64,000 nucleotides of DNA from Limonium bicolor (GCA_023374045.1 CM041778.1:368936831-369000830); one strand, 5' to 3'. Positions 44,956 through 59,200 are shown, numbered from the stretch's first letter. The notes: generated from the sequence alone by a model not told the origin. A program made the numbers and translations.

Positions 44956-46300
44956 ATACCTTAAAAAGTTGTTAGGAAACATTAATGAAGCCTAAAACGA
45001 CATTGAGAAGGTTTAGAAAAAGAATTATAAATAAAATTATAATTAACATTTTTACATCAAAAAACGTGTCACAAATATTTTAGAAGTGAGAACGTGGTCT
45101 TAGACACCTTATAAAGTTATTTAGGTAATTTTAAAAGCATTGGAAAATTGGTTAAACAATCAAAATAAAAGACGTCGCGTTTTCGCCTAAATGGTGAAAT
45201 GCAAACCAATTAGAAATTGAATGTTAATTAATCAAATTTATAAATAAAAATAAAAATTATTTTTTAAAAGTATAAATTTGATGACATAAAATGGTCCGTC
45301 TCGTTAAACAAGACAACATGTCGCGAACGGCATAAAAACGAGTATAAAACGAGTTAGAATCGACATATTAAATGAAACATTAAAAAAAATATGCGCCGAC
45401 CAGCCAAAAGAGTGGGCCGGCCCATTCTTCAATAACCCATGTTAATCCCAGCCAAGCCAGAATAATAAGCCTTCTCAATCTTCACTCACGGTAATTTGCA
45501 ATTCAACTAGCCAACTCCTTTCATTCTCTTATTCACTCACTAGTAATTTGTAAACCCTAACTCGAACATACTGTTGAGCTCCTCTCTTCTCTACCCTCAC
45601 GATAATACTTACAACCCTAACCTGAACAAGGAACATACATTTTACGCCTCTCTTCTTCCCCGATTTTGCAACCCTAACAAACTGGCGAACTAGGAAATTA
45701 CATGCTTGTGCCTCTCAGCATTCTTTCATTCTCAACGCCTCTCTATCCCCCCTTTTTCTTCCATTATTCTTCTCTTGCCGATTCACCCCCACCGGCATCA
45801 AGGAAGGCAGGCGAAAGATGGAGCCAAGAGAGGTGGCTGGAGCTCCGGTGACAAGCCCCCAAGGAAGGCGGGCGTGAGGTGAAACCGTGAAGAAGCCGAG
45901 GAGGAGCCGAATCCCCGTGGAACTTCGGGGAGGTAGTTCGCTGATTTTAACTTTGAATGTTTATTTTGTTGTTAGTTTGAGGACATTAGGATAAAAATTA
46001 CCCTCCCCCTTTCCCCTCTGAATTCGGCGCCTTTGCCATGAAAAAAAAATTAAAGTTCCGGCTAGTCTTGTACGAATAGTTGTACAACTCTGAACTTTAT
46101 GTAAATGGTTTTCGAATCTGAAAGTTGGTTGTGTTGTAAAAAATTGGAACCCTAAAATCAATTTAGGGTTTCGAAAAATCAAGAAAATATTTTAGGTGCT
46201 GCAATGAATTTGGATTCAGGGTTTCAAAATTAGTGATTAGAGTTTCTCAAATTAAAATTGGGGAAAATCCCAATCTAGGGTTTCAAATTGGAATTGGGGC
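44956..46300. other. Outer part of the right arm, no gene
   Basis: Mirror of 23636-24990: AT-rich, then LTR-like sequence, then CCCTAAA/GGGTTT-rich edge. Confidence 0.4.
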
Positions 46301-46495
46301 TTTTCAGAAATGGAATTTGGGTTTCAAAGTTAATTTGGGGGAAATATGAAATTTGGGTTTGAAATCTGACATTAGGGTTTCAAATATGAAATTAGGGTTT
46401 GACAATTGATTTGGGAATTTTCAAATTTAAAATTTGGGTTTCGACCGAATTGGGGGGGGGGGGGGAATACAAATTGGGGTTTTTGAAACAAATTG
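46301..46495. other. Low-complexity GGGTTT-rich sequence with a G homopolymer
   Basis: Variants of AAATTTGGGTTTGAAAT and ATTAGGGTTTCA repeat between the palindrome edge and the next LTR. A 15-base G run lies at about 46451-46465. Confidence 0.6.
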
Positions 46496-49400
46496 TGTAA
46501 CACCCCTACCGGTAATCCAATCATCATCCCCTAATCTGTCTCTATTACCAATACACAAGCAGCGGAATTCCAATACAACCGGGGGTGATACAATGCCGTT
46601 AGTCACCCACGTGACTAACAAGGCCAATACAAACTCAAATACAACAACCAATTACAGTATCGGTCTGATGTCGAATATACCGATTATACTACACCAACAT
46701 TATGTTCCAATTCCTTATTCAAATCTCGACTCAAATACAAACCTCAAATCCAATTTATACAAACACAATATCCATTCAATACTAGACCGAGTTTACTACA
46801 ATTCCCAACTTATCAATATCATACCGATCTTACAGTTCCACAATACAAATAAATTCAATTTCTTAAACAGCTACCCATGCTTAATACCAACCCCGTCCTA
46901 CTCTCGAACGGTGAACAACTTCCATGTATCTGGAAAATAAAAACGGTGCCCCTAGGGGCTCAGCAAATTGCTGCATATGAAATTCGCATACCCCGCGTGC
47001 TAATGAGGGTACGGCGACTACTTTGGTCGAGAACATGTGATTCATTTTAATTCAATCAACGTGCTAGACAACATACATTATATATGTACATTAACACAAA
47101 TACTCACATTCAACCAAGGAATACAATCACACTAACACAATAAGTTTGTTAGTTAGTATTACTTAATCTTAGGCCTTGAGGGTTTCTACCTCACTATGCC
47201 TTACTCAATTACTCATTGTCTCACCCACTCTCTTGGGTACTCTTCTCAATTCCTCTTACTCTCAATCTCAACTCAATACTCTACTCAAACTCTATTTCTC
47301 AAGTCTCTCAAGTTTCAACTCAATACTCAATACTCAAGCTCTCAATTCTCAATCAATTCTCAACTCCAATACTCAAATCAAATACTGAATTCCAATACTC
47401 AAATCAAATACTCAATTCCAATACTCAAATCTAATACTCAAAGGTATATTTTAAGTCATTACCCATGACCTCCGGAGCAGAGTCATACACCAGACTCGCC
47501 ACCGGGTTACAAATACAAACGGAGCTATACACTTAGCTCCTAAATACTCAAATGTCCATTTCTCTACCGGACTACTCAAATTCCCAACACTCCTCTCTCG
47601 GAGTCATCTTACAATCTCATGGATTAGCCAATAAGTATCTCTCTCGATATCCTCCATTAACTTAGGGAATTCTCAATGTCTAGTATTCTCAGATTTAAGG
47701 ATTTACCCAACTTATCGAATACTCCCACGTCCGGGACATTGTTCATTTTAGTCGGATCCTCTCATTGTGGGTCGACTATTGTACTAAGGGGTTTGGTGAT
47801 CCCTTACCATACCTTACTTTTCTCAAGGTTCACATCTTGAACATTTATCAATCCTCTAAATAGAGGTTTATTGTATACTTCCACTATTATTTATTTGTGG
47901 GTTAAATCATTTTGGTTCTCTAACCGTTATCGGGAGTTTACTAATCCCGTATACTTTCTCACATTCTAGTGAGTTCATAGGTTTATGTTATCGTTTCTTG
48001 GTTCGATAGGTTTAGTGTGTTTCCACGTTTCCATTAACTCGCAACATGACTCTTTCTATGAGTCATTAATCAAACAAGACTCAACTATGAGTCGAACTAT
48101 AGCACACATTCCACACTCAAGCAATTCATCCACAAACACACATTTCATGAATTATACAAACTTTAAATTCAAAATACAATCCAACAACAAGCAATACAAT
48201 ACAAGCACAAGAGGGTGCAAACAATCCGATTCGTGCATTTATCTTGTTAAGGTGATCACACAATCAAACAAGCACACAAATCAGAGTAGCCAAGGTAGCA
48301 TACGGGGCATGAGAAAATCATACCTTACGCCATGGTTTTACTTTTACCGGGTCACCACTTGTTCCTCGGATCCCACTTCCGATTCACTAATCACCCATCA
48401 AGTGATGCTATTAACATGAAGGTACTACGGAATGAAAACTAATACTCCCATAATTAACCCCGTTATTCATAGTTTTACTCTTGTCAATTTATGTCCTTAC
48501 TTCTCACTCATTTCCAACACTTGTTTATACTTCTTAGGACCTTTAAAGGTTACCAAAAACCTCCTAAACATCATCTAAAACCAATACCAATCAATCCTCC
48601 ATCTTTAGAATGCATTAAAACACTTTCTGTTCAATTTTTGCCCTTGTCCGGGTTTGTGTACGGGGTTACAAACCCGGACCAAACACTAAAATACGTTTCT
48701 GGCATGTTTTTGCATAGGTCCGGGTTTGTGTACCGGTTTACAAACCCGGACCACTCCCTGGGGTGACTTTCTGCCTAATATTTGGGGTGGTCCGGGTTTG
48801 TGTACCGATTTGCAAACCCGGACCAGCCCTGGAACTGTCAAATTTTACAGTTTTCACCAGTTTTCAACCCCTATTTCACCTCTAATCATTCCCTAATCTT
48901 TCCACATATTTCCTACATGTTTAAACACCCTAAAACATACTCTAAACCTCTTCAAATCATTGGTTTAATCCTTACTCACATCCTTGCTCAATTTTTACCA
49001 ATTTCCATCCTTACTGTTACATTTTGCACACCAGTGCATGTCTAACTTCTCCTTAGTGGTTTACAATCTACTACCACCTTACCAAACCTCTTATTGACCA
49101 TCACCACACCTTCCTAGCCATATGAATTATCTATACCCAAGTTCACTCTCCATTTCCATGACTATAAACACTAACTCTTTTCCTAGAAATTCCAAGTTAC
49201 CAAACCTCATTATGCTATAGATTTTTATCTCTCTCTTCCTTGTTCTCCAAATACCATTTCAAGGTTATTACTCAACTCTAAACAACCCAACTGAACACCT
49301 AAGTTCCCCCACTCACCAAGCCACCTAAAAGCACTCATTTTCTACTAAAATTTTGCCATAACCTCCCCATAAACCTAACATATCCCAATCCATCAATTCT

Positions 49401-51004
49401 CACCAATTTTTGCTTAAATCAATCCTAAACTAGCCACACCCAAATAAGGGTCCTACCAGCACACAATTACTTCACCAACTCATCAAACAACAATATAACT
49501 CCCAAAATCTCAACAAACCACAATATAATACCATAACTCAAAAGCTTGGCACCTAGGCCTTTAATTCAAACATCAATTCACAATTTCCTCTCCTCACCAA
49601 CAAACACATTCCTCACATACTTTGGGTTTATTATTTTAATTTAACCCATCCCAAATTCTAAAACAATCAACTTAGACATTAAGGTGGAATTCTTACCTTA
49701 AGCTTTCCAAGTCCCCTTTTAATTCTCATCTTCCTCTTCCTCTTCTCCATTTCGGTCAAGTGGGCAATGGAGTTGCCAAACTCCATTCCCAACATTCAAA
49801 GGGCACAAAAGTGAATATAATTAAAATCCTAAACCTTGTAATCACACTAATTCAATGGAAGGCTTAGAACACCATGAGTTAGGGTTTACCTTTGGAGTTT
49901 TTAAGAGGGGTTTTAACCCTTGAATCAAGAAGGAGGTTCCATCACCATTGGAAGGTTGAAATAATGCTCAAAAGAGAGAGAAAAACAAGGCATTACTAGG
50001 GATGAAAATCGGCCACCAAAGAGAAGGAAGAAAAAATGAGTTTTCGTGGGAACTTTTTACCTTGGAAGAAAGGGGAGACTCCAAGCTTCAAGATGATACC
50101 ATTTTCTCTTCAAATGGGATATACCCATGGAGATGAAGTTCTTAATTTTCGGATTTTGAAAAGAGGGGATGGAAGCTCTTGGTGAGGGGAGTTCAAATAT
50201 GTAATTATTTTTGTGTTTGGAGCTTTATCCAAGCTTGGGCAAGGAAGAAGATGGCAAGAAGCCATGTGAGAAGAAGAAGAAAAAAAATGGCAGCTTGGGG
50301 AGGAAGAAGAAACCGGCTGGGAGGAAGAGAGGGAGGAAAGAGAAGAGGGAAAAAATAAGGGAGGAGAGAGAGGATGACTACTTTTTTAACTTTTCCACTT
50401 TTCTTTCTTTTCTTTTCTTTATTTTCTTTCTAGCTTAGTGTGTGTGAGGAGAGGCTGATTAGTGGTAAAAACCGACCCCCACTTTTCACACATGCTGGAG
50501 CATTTTTTTCTTTTACAGAAAATGCTCGTTAATTTACCCGGTTTTATCACTATTCACTAACCGGGCCCGTTTTCCGTATTTTTCTCGTATCTTTAATTTT
50601 ATTGGTTCTTAAGCTTCCATTAACGTTTATTTATAGTTATTTGATGAAATTTAATTTTTACGGGTTCATTTGACCACTCAAAGTCACGTTTTCGGGTTTT
50701 CTTGAAAAACGTGCACTAAAGCTTTATTAGTGTTTTTAATTCATTTTATGGATCCGTTTCCTTCGGGAATTGTTCCCGTACATTAATTAGGCATTATTAA
50801 GCCTTGTAAATCCATATAATACCCTTGTCGAGGTCGTATTCCTCCTATGGTCCCGAAACGCTCATTTTAGCGTTTTTCGCTTTTTAAGCGTTTTCTCTTT
50901 TCTTTTGGATTTATTTTCTTTACCAAAATTCTTTAGGCACTAATAGGCCTTCAAATATCATATTAGAGTAATTTAATCACCCTAAATAAGTTCGGGGTAT
51001 TTCA
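46496..51004 (-). repeat. LARD-like element, complete LTR (3' LTR), 4,509 bp
   Basis: TG...CA ends. It contains ACTCAA-type simple repeats (about 47270-47440) and three evenly spaced hairpins at 48646-48824. AT-rich sequence with AGCG/CGTTTT palindromic motifs lies toward the right end. ORFs within it (for example 46434-46940 and 50211-50438) are low-complexity and not gene-like. Confidence 0.8.
48646..48824. repeat. Three regularly spaced 12-13-bp-stem hairpins in the LTR
   Basis: Inverted repeats GTCCGGGTTTGT / ACAAACCCGGAC with a 10-base loop at 48646-48679, 48717-48752 and 48789-48824 (starts 71 and 72 bp apart). The spacers between them differ but the hairpins are kept. The second LTR has the same three at 58420-58455, 58492-58527 and 58564-58599. 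Confidence 0.9.
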
Positions 51005-51020
51005 ATCTACCCCCCTTAAA
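51005..51020 (-). other. Polypurine tract of the LARD-like element
   Basis: The minus strand reads TTTAAGGGGGGTAGAT just before the LTR start TGAAATACCCC. Confidence 0.7.
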
Positions 51021-54000
51021 GAACTTTGCCCACAATGTTAGTGAATCTAAAATAGTCACTCACATGGGTATTCTTTGATAAGGTTATAACCTATATAACC
51101 TACCAGACACCAAAAGTCTGGCTCGATGTATACCACACATCCAAACAGCATGTCACTGCATGCATAGCAATAAAAAATATCCGTTTCCAAGTGGGGTCCA
51201 TCCGCAGATAAAGAAGGCACACGTCCTCTCCCATACAAGTGATCCCTCAGGTACCGGTCACGTTTGAACACTTACGCTTTCTGGTTCACGACCGTCATGA
51301 CTTCGGGCACTTACGCTTTCTGGCCCTATGGTCCTTTGGTTCTTGATCAAATTCATTTGCACATCTAGAGATCCTCAGGCTCCAAAGTGGGTACTCTTCC
51401 CTGACCGGACTCCTCATATCCGGCGGCTCTTGGAAAAATACAAAACACACACTACAACGTCCTACCGGTCACTTAGTACCGTTGCTAGTCCGTTGTAATG
51501 GTTTCAAAACTAATCATCACTCCCACCGGCTCACAACTAGCCTTACTCCCTAGGTTCGACCCGATGCTGGCGCCTAACCATGAGAAGGTCCAACTAGCAC
51601 CCGTGGAAGCGGTTTCAAAATCGGTCTTCATTCTCAATTTTGAAGAAAATCATTTGTGTCAAAATCAGTTTGGGAAATTCATTTTGAAAACTCAATACAA
51701 CTCCAAATTCCAATTTATGTTAGTTACACCTATTACTAGTGTGATTACTTGTGGCCACTTATAGAGAGCTTCAAGAGTCATTCAACCCCAATGTGATCAG
51801 CATTGGTGTTGAACTATCCATCCACTCCAATTTGTGTTCGGTTTCCCTTGATCGCTAGCAAATCAAGTTCCACCTCCCACCTCAATTCACACAATCAAAT
51901 AGTCAAACATTGTTTCATTTTCTATCTTCTTACTCTTGCTAGTCATAATCACCCATCCATACATTTTCCAGTTTCTCAAATTCATTTACTTACTTACTAA
52001 TCATCTCCTCAATTATTACCCAAGTTATCTCTAACTACTATACCTAAGAAATTCAAAAGCATAATTCCAATTAATTTTCTATCTCCAATTGTTTACAAAT
52101 AAAACCAACTCAAATCGCCTAGGGGACTCAATTCCCTCTAGGCTCAACATCGGTTTCATACCGATTTATACTTATCAAATCTTCCCAAACATACTCATTT
52201 CTCAACACCGGTTTCATACCGGCTCATGTCTCATACTATTACCAATCGGGGTTCTCATTCCCCTGGAGTTTCTCTACTCCTTTTTCCAACTAATCTCACA
52301 AATAACCAAAATTTATACAATGAATGAGTACCAATGTTTATGTAACAAGAGTCCAATCATCAAAATAAATTCTTATGCGCTATGTGCATTGTAGTTTACG
52401 CACTTATCACGTAAAACATACACTTTGCGGTTTTCACTCTACCCCCCTTAAAAAGGGATTACGCCCACGTAATCTACCATGTGTCAACATTGGACATTGG
52501 TCTAAGGCGTTCAGCAGTCATGGAGTGTTCTAACTTCCATGCGGTCTATTATACAATGTTCTTTGGTCCAAGGGTCTTAACCGTATTGTCGGTTAGTCCC
52601 TGCACCAAGAATTTTCATCGGAGTTTATTTAACTCTTAACCGGGTTCGGTTCTAGACTTAGAGGCTTCATGGCATTGATAGCTAGCCATTCATTCATTAG
52701 GTGTATTTCACTTAGAATTATGGGCCCACTAGCTTCTGCTGCGCGACCCTGATAACTTGGGGTTTGTTCGCCCTTCTCATTATGTTAATGTGTTATACAT
52801 CACCTTTTTATCCTTTTTTATTTTGGAAATAAGGTTTATTAATCAAGCGTGGTATTGCTTTACCGTACGCGAACACAATGAGTTACAGGTTTTCTATCCA
52901 GTTCTTTGGAAATCTATGTACATACTATTGTGTACTTCTGTGATTATTCATCGGGTTCCTCTGACTTATTGTCGGTTGAGGTTAAGCCACCACTTAGCAT
53001 GTAGTGCTTCTTCTGTGTGAGTGGCTTCTGAATTATGCCCACTTAACTGGTTCTGTACAAGTGTTCTTTACTTGTATGACCTTGCATTTTCTATGCGTCG
53101 GTATGACTTTCGTAAGTCTTCTTCCGCTTTTTATTCCAATGGAATTTACATCTTGTGTTGTTGGTGTGTTTCACACCCTTCGTGCTTCTTTGGCCTTAGG
53201 CCGCACGGTTTGTTTCTAAGTTTTCGCCTAACTGGCTTATGCCATGTTCGTTGGCGAAAGGAAGAATTTCCCACGATTGCCATTTTCCCATATTCCTTGC
53301 TATCCCACTCGATCATTAACTGCACAAGTGCAATACCAAAACACTCAGTCCTACAGAGTGCAGAGGTGTAAACCCTTGGCAGTAAATCTCTTATGTAATT
53401 GCAAAAGGAATGATCATTTCTGTCTGCCAACTCGTATTTAACAACTCCATGTCACTGGGTGATTATGCACATATATTGGCCGCTTGCTGCGCACCATGTT
53501 CTTACTGATTCTACAGTATTGGTTTACATGGCATCCGTTGTTGCTAGCTTCAGCTCATGCATTTCCACCATTTACATCTTTAAGCTCATTGATCCATATT
53601 TACTTCACAATTCACACTGTACCCATATAGTGTTTCTTCTGAACCGATTACTCTTTGGTTTTCAACAATTGCTATAACAGCTTATTTCCACATTGCTTGG
53701 CAATAATTGTATGCTCAAGCTTCACTACATTAGTAGTTCTGAAAGAGATGTACTATCAGATATTCGCTGATGGTATCCCCTTGTTTGGAATCTATGTGTT
53801 CACCGCTCTCGCGGTCTCACATTAATGAGGGGTATCCTTGCCCGTTGGCTATTAAACCCTTTATTGGTGCCGTTCTTGGAAACTCCCCATATAGTTCCCA
53901 ATGGGTTTTGCAACCGTTGGATTATGTATTGTAGTAGGTTCCTGGCATACTAGCCACGTTGCCTAGAGTTCTGCTCATTATAGGCTGTTCACATATATTT

Positions 54001-56245
54001 ACATTACTCCGTACACCGTAAATTGGTTTGGAGGTAATACCGGGCTCCATGATACGGTCATCGCATCACGCTTCCGTTTATTGGAGACCCTTTTAGTATC
54101 TTGGTATTGATCGGTACCATTTTTTAATTTAGGGTATCCCCTGTCAAGTGGGATCCCTTCGGTGTTCTAACCGAGTGTTCGTTCCAATTCTGGTGTTCTT
54201 ATCATGACATTTCGTTCAACTATGTTGACTTGATACCCTTTATGGATTGCTCCTGGGTGTTGACAAGTTACGCCATTACCTTTGGCTAACTTCCAAGTTT
54301 GTTCGGTTTACTCCGTGTTGCGGTTCTGGATTTCAAGTTGTTCCGTTTAGGGTTATAATGTCTCCCGTTCTTTGGGTAGACCATGGGTACTTCTCTTATA
54401 TTTTTAACCGGTTTGATATTTTCTTTGGTGGTGAATGGTATCCTCCGATACCTTAGGCGATCACTCTGGGTATTCTATCTTGTCCATTGAACATTGACGT
54501 GTTCATGTTAGGCATTTGTCTTACCGGGTTTAGACTGGGTATTCATCCCGGCTATCCCGTATTTACTTCAAGATTTCTTGAGACATATCCAATGTCTTTA
54601 CTTAATTGCTCGTGCTTCTCGCACTTCCTAACTCTTAATCATCCTCCTGGAGTAAGTTCTTGACTCCTTTAGCTTGTAAGCTTATATGGGTTCTTCGATC
54701 GTTCGAGGTGTCCAACGGTTTCGATTTGAATTTACCTTATGGTCCGTAGAACGGAGTCGACTACTTCCTGTGTTTCGTACACCACTTGTATACATACGTG
54801 GGGTACCTTATTGGTACGTTACCACTTACCCGACTAACTCACAATGGTCTGTCAGGCCCGCAAGCCCCTTCGGAGTGCGGTTGTCCCACATCCCGTATTT
54901 GGGTACACTCGTAGTGCTCGTCACACGCCTAGGTGAAGTATTCTATTGTCAACTCCTCTTGTATCATTCTATGATACTCACCGTGATTCTTCTGGTTTGG
55001 TTTTAAAAATCCGAGGTTTAAAATAAAAGTTTGGGCCTTGAAAGAAAAGTTTGGGTTTGTAATAAAAATCTTGAGTTGAAATAAAATCTTCATGGCGTTG
55101 CCATGACTGAGGTCTTGACCAAGTTCAGCTTCTCGCTGACTGGTATGACCGTTAGTATGATGGTCGGGCCGCCGGGCCTTTCCAAGATTTCATTCTTCAA
55201 GTTCTCAGGTTTGGTAATCCTGCCCTTGCTTCCATTGTCATGGTGGTACTTTAGTAAATACTTGTTAGTCGTTAAACGCCTTCCAATTGCCTTGTAGATG
55301 CTGCACTTGCCTTGGCAAGTGCGCGGGTAGGTTGGTTTTCAGGTTAACAAATACCGGTTGCGGTATTGTTTCCATCCAAATTTGGTGGTTTATTGGATCC
55401 TCCTTCGATCCTTTGATCTTAGTGATCAATATCCTGAGTAGCTTCTCAGTGTTCTTGACAAGGTTGTCGATATTTCGGGTGCTCCCCGATTCCTTGAGGT
55501 ACTCCGTGTACCCTGGTTGTTGCTCGTTCCCACGCCCTTACGGTGGTTACCGAGGTTTGACTAATCCTTAGGAGCTATGTCGTAGTCCTGTTGGTGTACG
55601 GTTAACCTCATGGTTGTCTGAACTATGTTACTCGGGTATTACTGCCCTTTTGGCGTTGTAGGTTCGGAGTTAATCCAACCTTGACTAATTCCTTAGTCGG
55701 TTAGTATACCATTGTGGTATTATCAAGCGTTTGCAGTCCGTAGACTCTCTTGTCTCGGGTTTTGTTACTCCGCTTTTCCGCTTCATTGCGTAGTTGTGCT
55801 TCCCTTCTTGTCGGCTGTGCATGGTTCTCGCGACTGCGAAGCACGTCGCCCCATGGTGCCGCAAATTCAGTTATCCGGTGGTTCGGATTACTCAATCCAC
55901 CGCTAATAAGCGCGGTTATTGTCATTTAAACAGGAACCATCTTCGGGATTTCCGGTTCTCAGAATCTACCGTATGACAGGTTCTCTCTCTTATAGAGTTT
56001 ATTTTACAACTACCAGATCGGGTTTTCCCGAGTAAGAGAGGTCTTTCCATCTCTTTGGCATTCTTACCCCAACTTTATAACGGGGGTTGCGGAGGGCTGG
56101 ATTGGTTTTGTAGGTATCCAGATCACACTGGAAATTCCTAACTAGCGTACCTCACACGCTAACACTCAACCCTTAGCCCTAGGTCTCTAATTCCTAACTC
56201 GGTATTTTCCTAAACTCGGTATTTAGACCATCAGAGTGATACTTC
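51021..56245 (-). other. Interior of the LARD-like element, no recognisable gene
   Basis: About 5.2 kb. Minus-strand frames give only short pieces. One continuous stretch at about 55091-55339 contains TCQGKCSIYKAIGRRL and ends after SVMATP; it could be a decayed gag end but has no clear zinc knuckle. A second purine-rich tract like the real one lies at 52440-52460 (CCCCCCTTAAAAAGGG on the plus strand). No RT YxDD, protease or integrase motif was found by eye. Confidence 0.55.
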
Positions 56246-56257
56246 GCTCTGATACCA
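56246..56257 (-). other. Primer-binding site of the LARD-like element
   Basis: The minus strand reads TGGTATCAGAGC, five bases from the LTR end; complementary to initiator-Met tRNA. Confidence 0.85.
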
Positions 56258-56262
56258 CTTTT

Positions 56263-59200
56263 TGTAACACCCCTACCGGTAATCCAATGTCATCCCCTAA
56301 TCTGTCTCTATTACCAATACACAAGCAGCGGAATTCCAATACAACCGGGGGTGATACAATGCCGTTAGTCACCCACGTGACTAACAAGGCCAATACAAAC
56401 TCAAATACAACAACCAATTACAGTATCGGTCTGATGCCGAATATACCGAGTATACTACACCAACATTACATTCCAATTCCTTATTCAAATCTCGACTCAA
56501 ATACAAACCTCAAATCCAATTTATACAAACACAATATCCATTCAATACTATACCGAGTTTACTACAATTCCCAACTTATCAATATCATACCGATCTTACA
56601 GTTCCACAATACATATAAATTCAATTTCTTAAACAGCTACCCATGCTTAATACCAACCCCGTCCTACTCTCGAACGGTGAACAACTTCCATGTACCTGGA
56701 AAATAAAAACGGTGCCCCTAGGGGCTCAACAAATTGCTGCATATGAAATTCGCATACCCCGCGTGCTAACGAGGGTACACCGACTACTTTGGTCGAGAAC
56801 ATGCGATTCATTTTAATTCAATCAACATGCTAGATAACATACATTATATATGTACATTAACACAAATACTCACATTCAACCAAGGAATACAATCACACTA
56901 ACACAATAAGTTTGTTAGTTAGTATTACTTAATCTTAGGCCTTGAGGGTTTCTACCTCACTATGCCTTACTCAATTACTCATTATCCCACCCACTCTCTT
57001 GGGTACTCTTCTCAATTCCTCTTACTCTCAATCTCAACTCAATACTCTACTCAAACTCTATTTCTCAAGTCTCTCAAGTTTCAACTCAATACTCAATACT
57101 CAAGCTCTCAATTCTCAATCAATTCTCAACTCTAATACTCAAATCAAATACTGAATTCCAATACTCAAATCAAATACTCAATTCCAATACTCAAATCCAA
57201 TACTCAAAGGTATATTTTAAGTCATTACCCATGACCTCCGGAGCAGAGTCATACACCAGACTCGCCACCGGGTTACAAATACAAACGGAGCTATACACTT
57301 AGCTCCTCAAATACTCAAATGTCCGTTTCTCTACCGGACTACTCAAATTCCCAACAATCCTCTCTCGGAGTCATCTTACAATCTCATGGATTAGCCTAGA
57401 AGTATCTCTCTCGATATCCTCCATTAGCTTAGGGAATTCTCAATGTCTAGTATTCTCAGATTTAAGGATTTACCCAACTTATCGAATACTCTCACGTTCG
57501 GGACATTGTTCATTTTAGTCGGATCCTCTCATTGTGGGTCGACTATTGTACTAAGGGGTTTGGTGATCCCTTACCATACCTTACTTTTCTCAAGGTTCAC
57601 ATCTTGAACATTTATCAATCCTCTAAATAGATGTTCATTGTATACTTCCACTATTATTTGTTTGTGGGTTAAATCATTTTGGTTCTTTAACCGTTATCGG
57701 GAGTTTACTAATCCCGTATACTTTCTCACATTCTAGTGAGTTCATAGGTTTATGTTATCGTTTCTGGTTCGATAGGTTTAGTGTGTTTCCACGTTTCCAT
57801 TAACTCGCAACATGACTCTTTCTATGAGTCATTAATCAAACAAGACTCAACTATGAGTCGAACTATAGCACACATTCCATACTCAAGCAATTCATCCACA
57901 AACACACATTTCATGAATTATACAAACTTTAAATTCAAAATACAATCCAACAACTAGCAATACAATACAAGCACAAGAGGGTGAAAACAATCCTATTCGT
58001 GCATTTATCTTGTTAAGGTGATCACACAATCAAACAAACACACAAATCAGAGTAGCCAAGGTAGCATACAGGACATAAGAAAATCATACCTTACACCAGG
58101 GTTTTACTTTTACCGGGTCACCTCTTGTTCCTCGGATCCCACTTCCGATTTACTAATCACCCATCAAGTGATGCTATTAACATGAAGGTACTACGGTATG
58201 TAAAACTAATACTCCCGTAATTAACCCCGTTATCCCGTTATTCATAGTTTTACTCTTGTCAATTTATGTCCTTACTTCTCACTCATTTCCAACACTTGTT
58301 TATTCTTCTTAGGTACTTTAAAGTTTACCAAACAACTCCTAAACATCATCTAAAACCAATACCAATCAATCCCCCATCTTTAGAATGCATTAAAACACTT
58401 TCTGTTCAATTTTTTCCCTGGTCCGGGTTTGTGTCCGGGGTTACAAACCCGGACCAAACACTAAAATACGTTTCTGGCATGTTTTTGCATAGGTCCGGCT
58501 TTGTGTACCGGTTTACGAACCCGGACCACTCCCTGGGGTGACTTTCTGCCTAATTTTTGGGGTGGTCCGGGTTTGTGTACCGATTTGCAAACCCGGACCA
58601 GCCCCAGAACTGTCAAATTTTACTGTATTTCACCAGCTTTCAACCCCTATTTCACCTCTAATCATTCCCTAATCTTTCCACATGTTTCCTACATGTTTAA
58701 ACACCCTAAAACATGCTCTAAACCTCTTCAAATCATTGGTTTAATCCTTACTCACATCCTTGCACAATTTTTACCAATTTCCATCCTTACTGTTACATTT
58801 TGCACACCAGTGCATGTCTAACTTCTCCTTAGTGGTTTACAATCTTCTACCACCTTACCAAACCTCTTATTGACCATCACCACACCTTCCTAGCCATTTG
58901 CATTATCTATACCCAAGTTCACTCTCCATTTCCATGACTATAAACACTAACTCTTTTCCTAGAAATTCTAAGTTACAAAACCCCATTATGCTATAGATTT
59001 TTATCTCTCTCTTCCTTGTTCTCCAAATACCATTTCTAGGTTATTAATCAACTCTAAACAACCCAACTGAACACCTAAGTTCCCCCACTCACCAAGCCAC
59101 CTAAAAGCACTCATTTTCTACTAAAATTTTGCCATAACCTCCCCATAAACCTAACATATCCCAATCCATCAATTCTCACCAATTTTCGCTTAAATCAATC

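Larger units (their letters stand above)
38778..46300 (-). repeat. Right arm of the giant palindrome
   Basis: Reverse complement of 23636-38752 without the Copia element and with one 668-bp unit, but with three 608-bp units. It also carries a 20-bp tandem duplication (CCGAGGTGGAGGGTGAGGTT twice, about 38981-39020) that is absent from the left arm. The outer edge is at TTGGAATTGGGGC, about 46300. Confidence 0.92.

Noticed and set aside
46301..46470. Interstitial telomere repeat (ATTAGGGTTT, GGGTTTCAAAT)
   Set aside because: The motifs are irregular and not in a TTTAGGG head-to-tail array; better called low-complexity sequence.
46434..46940. 168-codon plus-strand ORF rich in Asn/Ser/Thr, repeated at 56236-56706
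   Set aside because: It lies in the low-complexity part of the LARD LTR, and the two copies differ by indels outside the start.
53004..53430. Clustered ORFs on both strands inside the LARD interior
   Set aside because: They are short and mutually overlapping, with no recognisable gag/pol motif.
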